NCBI GenBank assembly: GCA_964405435.1
Contig: CAYOOD010000009.1
Location: forward strand, 1 to 64,000
Direction of reading: 5' to 3'
DNA from: DVEG01 sp964405435
GTDB taxonomy: Bacteria > Cyanobacteriota > Cyanobacteriia > Cyanobacteriales > Oscillatoriaceae
Length of the DNA stretch: 64,000 bases
Below are positions 62,786 through 64,000 of this stretch, piece after piece (position 1 is the first letter of the stretch; each line of letters opens with the position of its first letter). The notes under the pieces were generated by a model. It was not told the DNA's origin. It searched no databases and saw only the letters and a program-made list of their open reading frames with translations. A program made the translations under genes and the position numbers.

Positions 62786-63676
62786 ATGCTAAGTTCCACA
62801 AAAGAACTCTTAGAAACAGCGCGGCGAAATTTTTACGCGATCGGCGCATTTAACGTGTACAATCTGGAAGGAGTTCGCGCCGTTGTCGATGCAGCCGAAG
62901 CACTTCAAAGCCCAGCCATGCTGCAAATCCACCCTTCCTCGCTGGCGCACGGCGGTTCGCCCTTAGTGGCGCTTTGCCTGGAAGCTGCCCGCCAAGCAAA
63001 CGTTCCCATGTCGGTGCACTTAGATCACAGCACCTCTGCCAGCGACATCCGCGCCGCACTCGATGCCGGCATGACCTCCATTATGGCAGATGGCTCTCAT
63101 TTATCCTATCGCGAAAACTTAGCTTTTACCCGCGAAATGACTGACTTGGCGCACAGCAAAGGAGCCGTCGTCGAAGCCGAAATCGGCAGAATCAGCGGCA
63201 CGGAGGACGGTTTAACCGTCGCCGAATACGAAGCCAAAATGACCGATCCGCTGCAAGCGGCTGAATTTGTCCGCGAAACAAACGTCGATTTTTTAGCCGT
63301 CACCATCGGCAACGTACACGGCGAATATCGCAGCACCCCAGCGCTCGATTTCAATCGCCTTGCTGCTATCCGCAAATCCGTTGACGTTCCCCTCGTGCTG
63401 CACGGCGCATCGGGGCTGCCAGAATCAGCGATCGACCGATCGATTCAGTTAGGCGTTTGCAAATTTAACGTCAATACAGAAGTGCGCAAGGCGTATGTAG
63501 AGGCGCTGAAAGAAACTTTGAATCCTTCTGCTTCCACCGATCTGCTCAAACTCATGCAAAAAGCCAGCGACGCCATGCAAGAGGTAATCTCCAGTAAACT
63601 CGAATTATTCGGCTCTGCGGGAAAAAGTTACCTGCACCAATATCCCCATGCTGAAAAGTTGTTCGCGCGGCGCTAG
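62786..63676 (+). CDS. class II fructose-bisphosphate-type aldolase (GatY/KbaY-like)
   Basis: A 296-residue zinc-dependent aldolase. Features are AIGAFNVYNLEGVRAVVDAAEALQSPAMLQI, the catalytic Asp and zinc His in SVHLDHSTS, SIMADGSHLSYRENL, EAEIGRISGTEDG, the zinc ligands in VTIGNVHGEY and LVLHGASGLP, and the substrate loop FNVNTEVR. The length (about 285-300) and the EDG loop fit the tagatose/fructose-bisphosphate class II group more than the 359-residue Calvin-cycle CbbA type. The exact ketose substrate is uncertain. It stands as a single gene with ATG 62786. Confidence 0.92.
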   Translation: MLSSTKELLETARRNFYAIGAFNVYNLEGVRAVVDAAEALQSPAMLQIHPSSLAHGGSPLVALCLEAARQANVPMSVHLDHSTSASDIRAALDAGMTSIMADGSHLSYRENLAFTREMTDLAHSKGAVVEAEIGRISGTEDGLTVAEYEAKMTDPLQAAEFVRETNVDFLAVTIGNVHGEYRSTPALDFNRLAAIRKSVDVPLVLHGASGLPESAIDRSIQLGVCKFNVNTEVRKAYVEALKETLNPSASTDLLKLMQKASDAMQEVISSKLELFGSAGKSYLHQYPHAEKLFARR

Positions 63677-63791
63677 TCAATCTCTCGACTAATCGCTAAA
63701 ATACGCGCCTTTTTTCGGGGTAGAGAAAAAGAGTAGATTGATTGATGGGGGCGCAAACCGAAGCTCGTCGAAACCAGCAAAATTTGGGAAT

Positions 63792-64000
63792 TTAGTTGTT
63801 TTTGTTCTGCTGGTGCTTGCGATAAATCATACCGGAGAGTCCGAGCAAACCGCCGATCGCGCTAATCGGTTCCGGAACGCTCTCGGGAGGGTTCGTCGTT
63901 CCCATAGAGCCCCCTTGAATAAACACCGCCGAATCGTAGTGACCGTCACCTACATCCTTAATCCTGATGCTGAGCGTGTTGCGGGCATTCTGCTTGAGAA
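63792..64000 (-). CDS. PEP-CTERM protein, 3' end only
   Basis: The minus strand reads open from the window edge to a TAA at 63792-63794. The 68 visible residues contain NTLSIRIKDVGDGHYDSAVFIQGGSM, part of a secreted beta-sandwich domain. The sorting signal follows: VPEP, hydrophobic ISAIGGLLGLSGMI, and the basic YRKHQQNKNN tail. It is therefore an exported PEP-CTERM substrate whose N-terminus lies beyond the window. Confidence 0.85.
   Translation of the reverse strand, partial: LKQNARNTLSIRIKDVGDGHYDSAVFIQGGSMGTTNPPESVPEPISAIGGLLGLSGMIYRKHQQNKNN

Overview
The window looks like chromosomal DNA from a filamentous, Oscillatoriales-like cyanobacterium. The evidence is the very dense GCGATCGC (HIP1) octamer, multi-domain GAF/PAS/histidine-kinase proteins, a CyaC-type cyclase, cyanobacterial families (DUF1995, DUF1822, DUF4330, a short RRM RNA-binding protein), PEP-CTERM proteins, and heptamer tandem repeats of the STRR type. 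I do not assign a genus. No phage, complete insertion sequence, rRNA or CRISPR array is visible; there is one tRNA.

Layout. 0-8.1 kb (minus): a hybrid histidine kinase and an overlapping REC/GAF/PAS protein that stops abruptly at the start of a PAS domain. 8.4-10.2 kb (minus): cysteine desulfurase and a small zinc-ribbon-like protein. 10.8-14.6 kb (plus): an ECF sigma / anti-sigma-like / Spy-like envelope cassette, an alpha/beta hydrolase, a PEP-CTERM protein and a BadF/N-acetylglucosamine-kinase-like protein. 14.7-16.7 kb: a DNA adenine methylase fused to a target-recognition domain, split by a frameshift at an A9 run. 17-18.6 kb (minus): an unknown protein and a GNAT acetyltransferase, followed by 1.4 kb of gene-free DNA with two short tandem arrays. 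20-23.6 kb: CyaC-like adenylate cyclase, then tRNA-Gly(TCC).

23.8-30.7 kb (minus): a complete type I restriction-modification locus in the order hsdM-hsdS-hsdR, with a half-length HsdS. Every gene boundary carries a copy of a roughly 100-bp palindromic repeat (family A). 30.6-38.6 kb: glutaminase, RNA-binding protein, small secreted protein, repeat protein, DUF1995, metallophosphoesterase, M48 protease, DUF4330, and CrcB with DUF190. 38.7-44.9 kb: TPR/SPINDLY-like glycosyltransferase, HEAT-repeat protein, a sulfotransferase-glycosyltransferase fusion carrying an in-frame copy of a second palindromic repeat (family B), and an M48 protease.

45-49.3 kb (minus): the most unusual module. It encodes a sigma-like protein with a duplicated region-2-like domain, a DUF1822 protein, and a CHAT (caspase-like) protease fused through one membrane helix to a PstS-like solute-binding domain. 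49.6-54.6 kb: a prohibitin-like protein facing two paralogous coiled-coil proteins, a 45-bp nearly pure G tract, and an MscS channel with a cyclic-nucleotide-binding domain that could be a target of the cyclase in this window. 55.2-64 kb: an MgtE transporter, two adjacent proteins sharing a membrane N-terminus but carrying different C-terminal modules (WD40 propeller; degenerate PLD plus TPR), a class II aldolase, and the 3' end of a PEP-CTERM protein.

The strongest leads are the CHAT-PstS/DUF1822/sigma-like module, the two palindromic repeat families (one copy coding in-frame, one supplying a stop codon, several punctuating the restriction operon), the paralogous membrane-anchored WD40 and PLD-TPR pair, and the A9 frameshift in the methylase.
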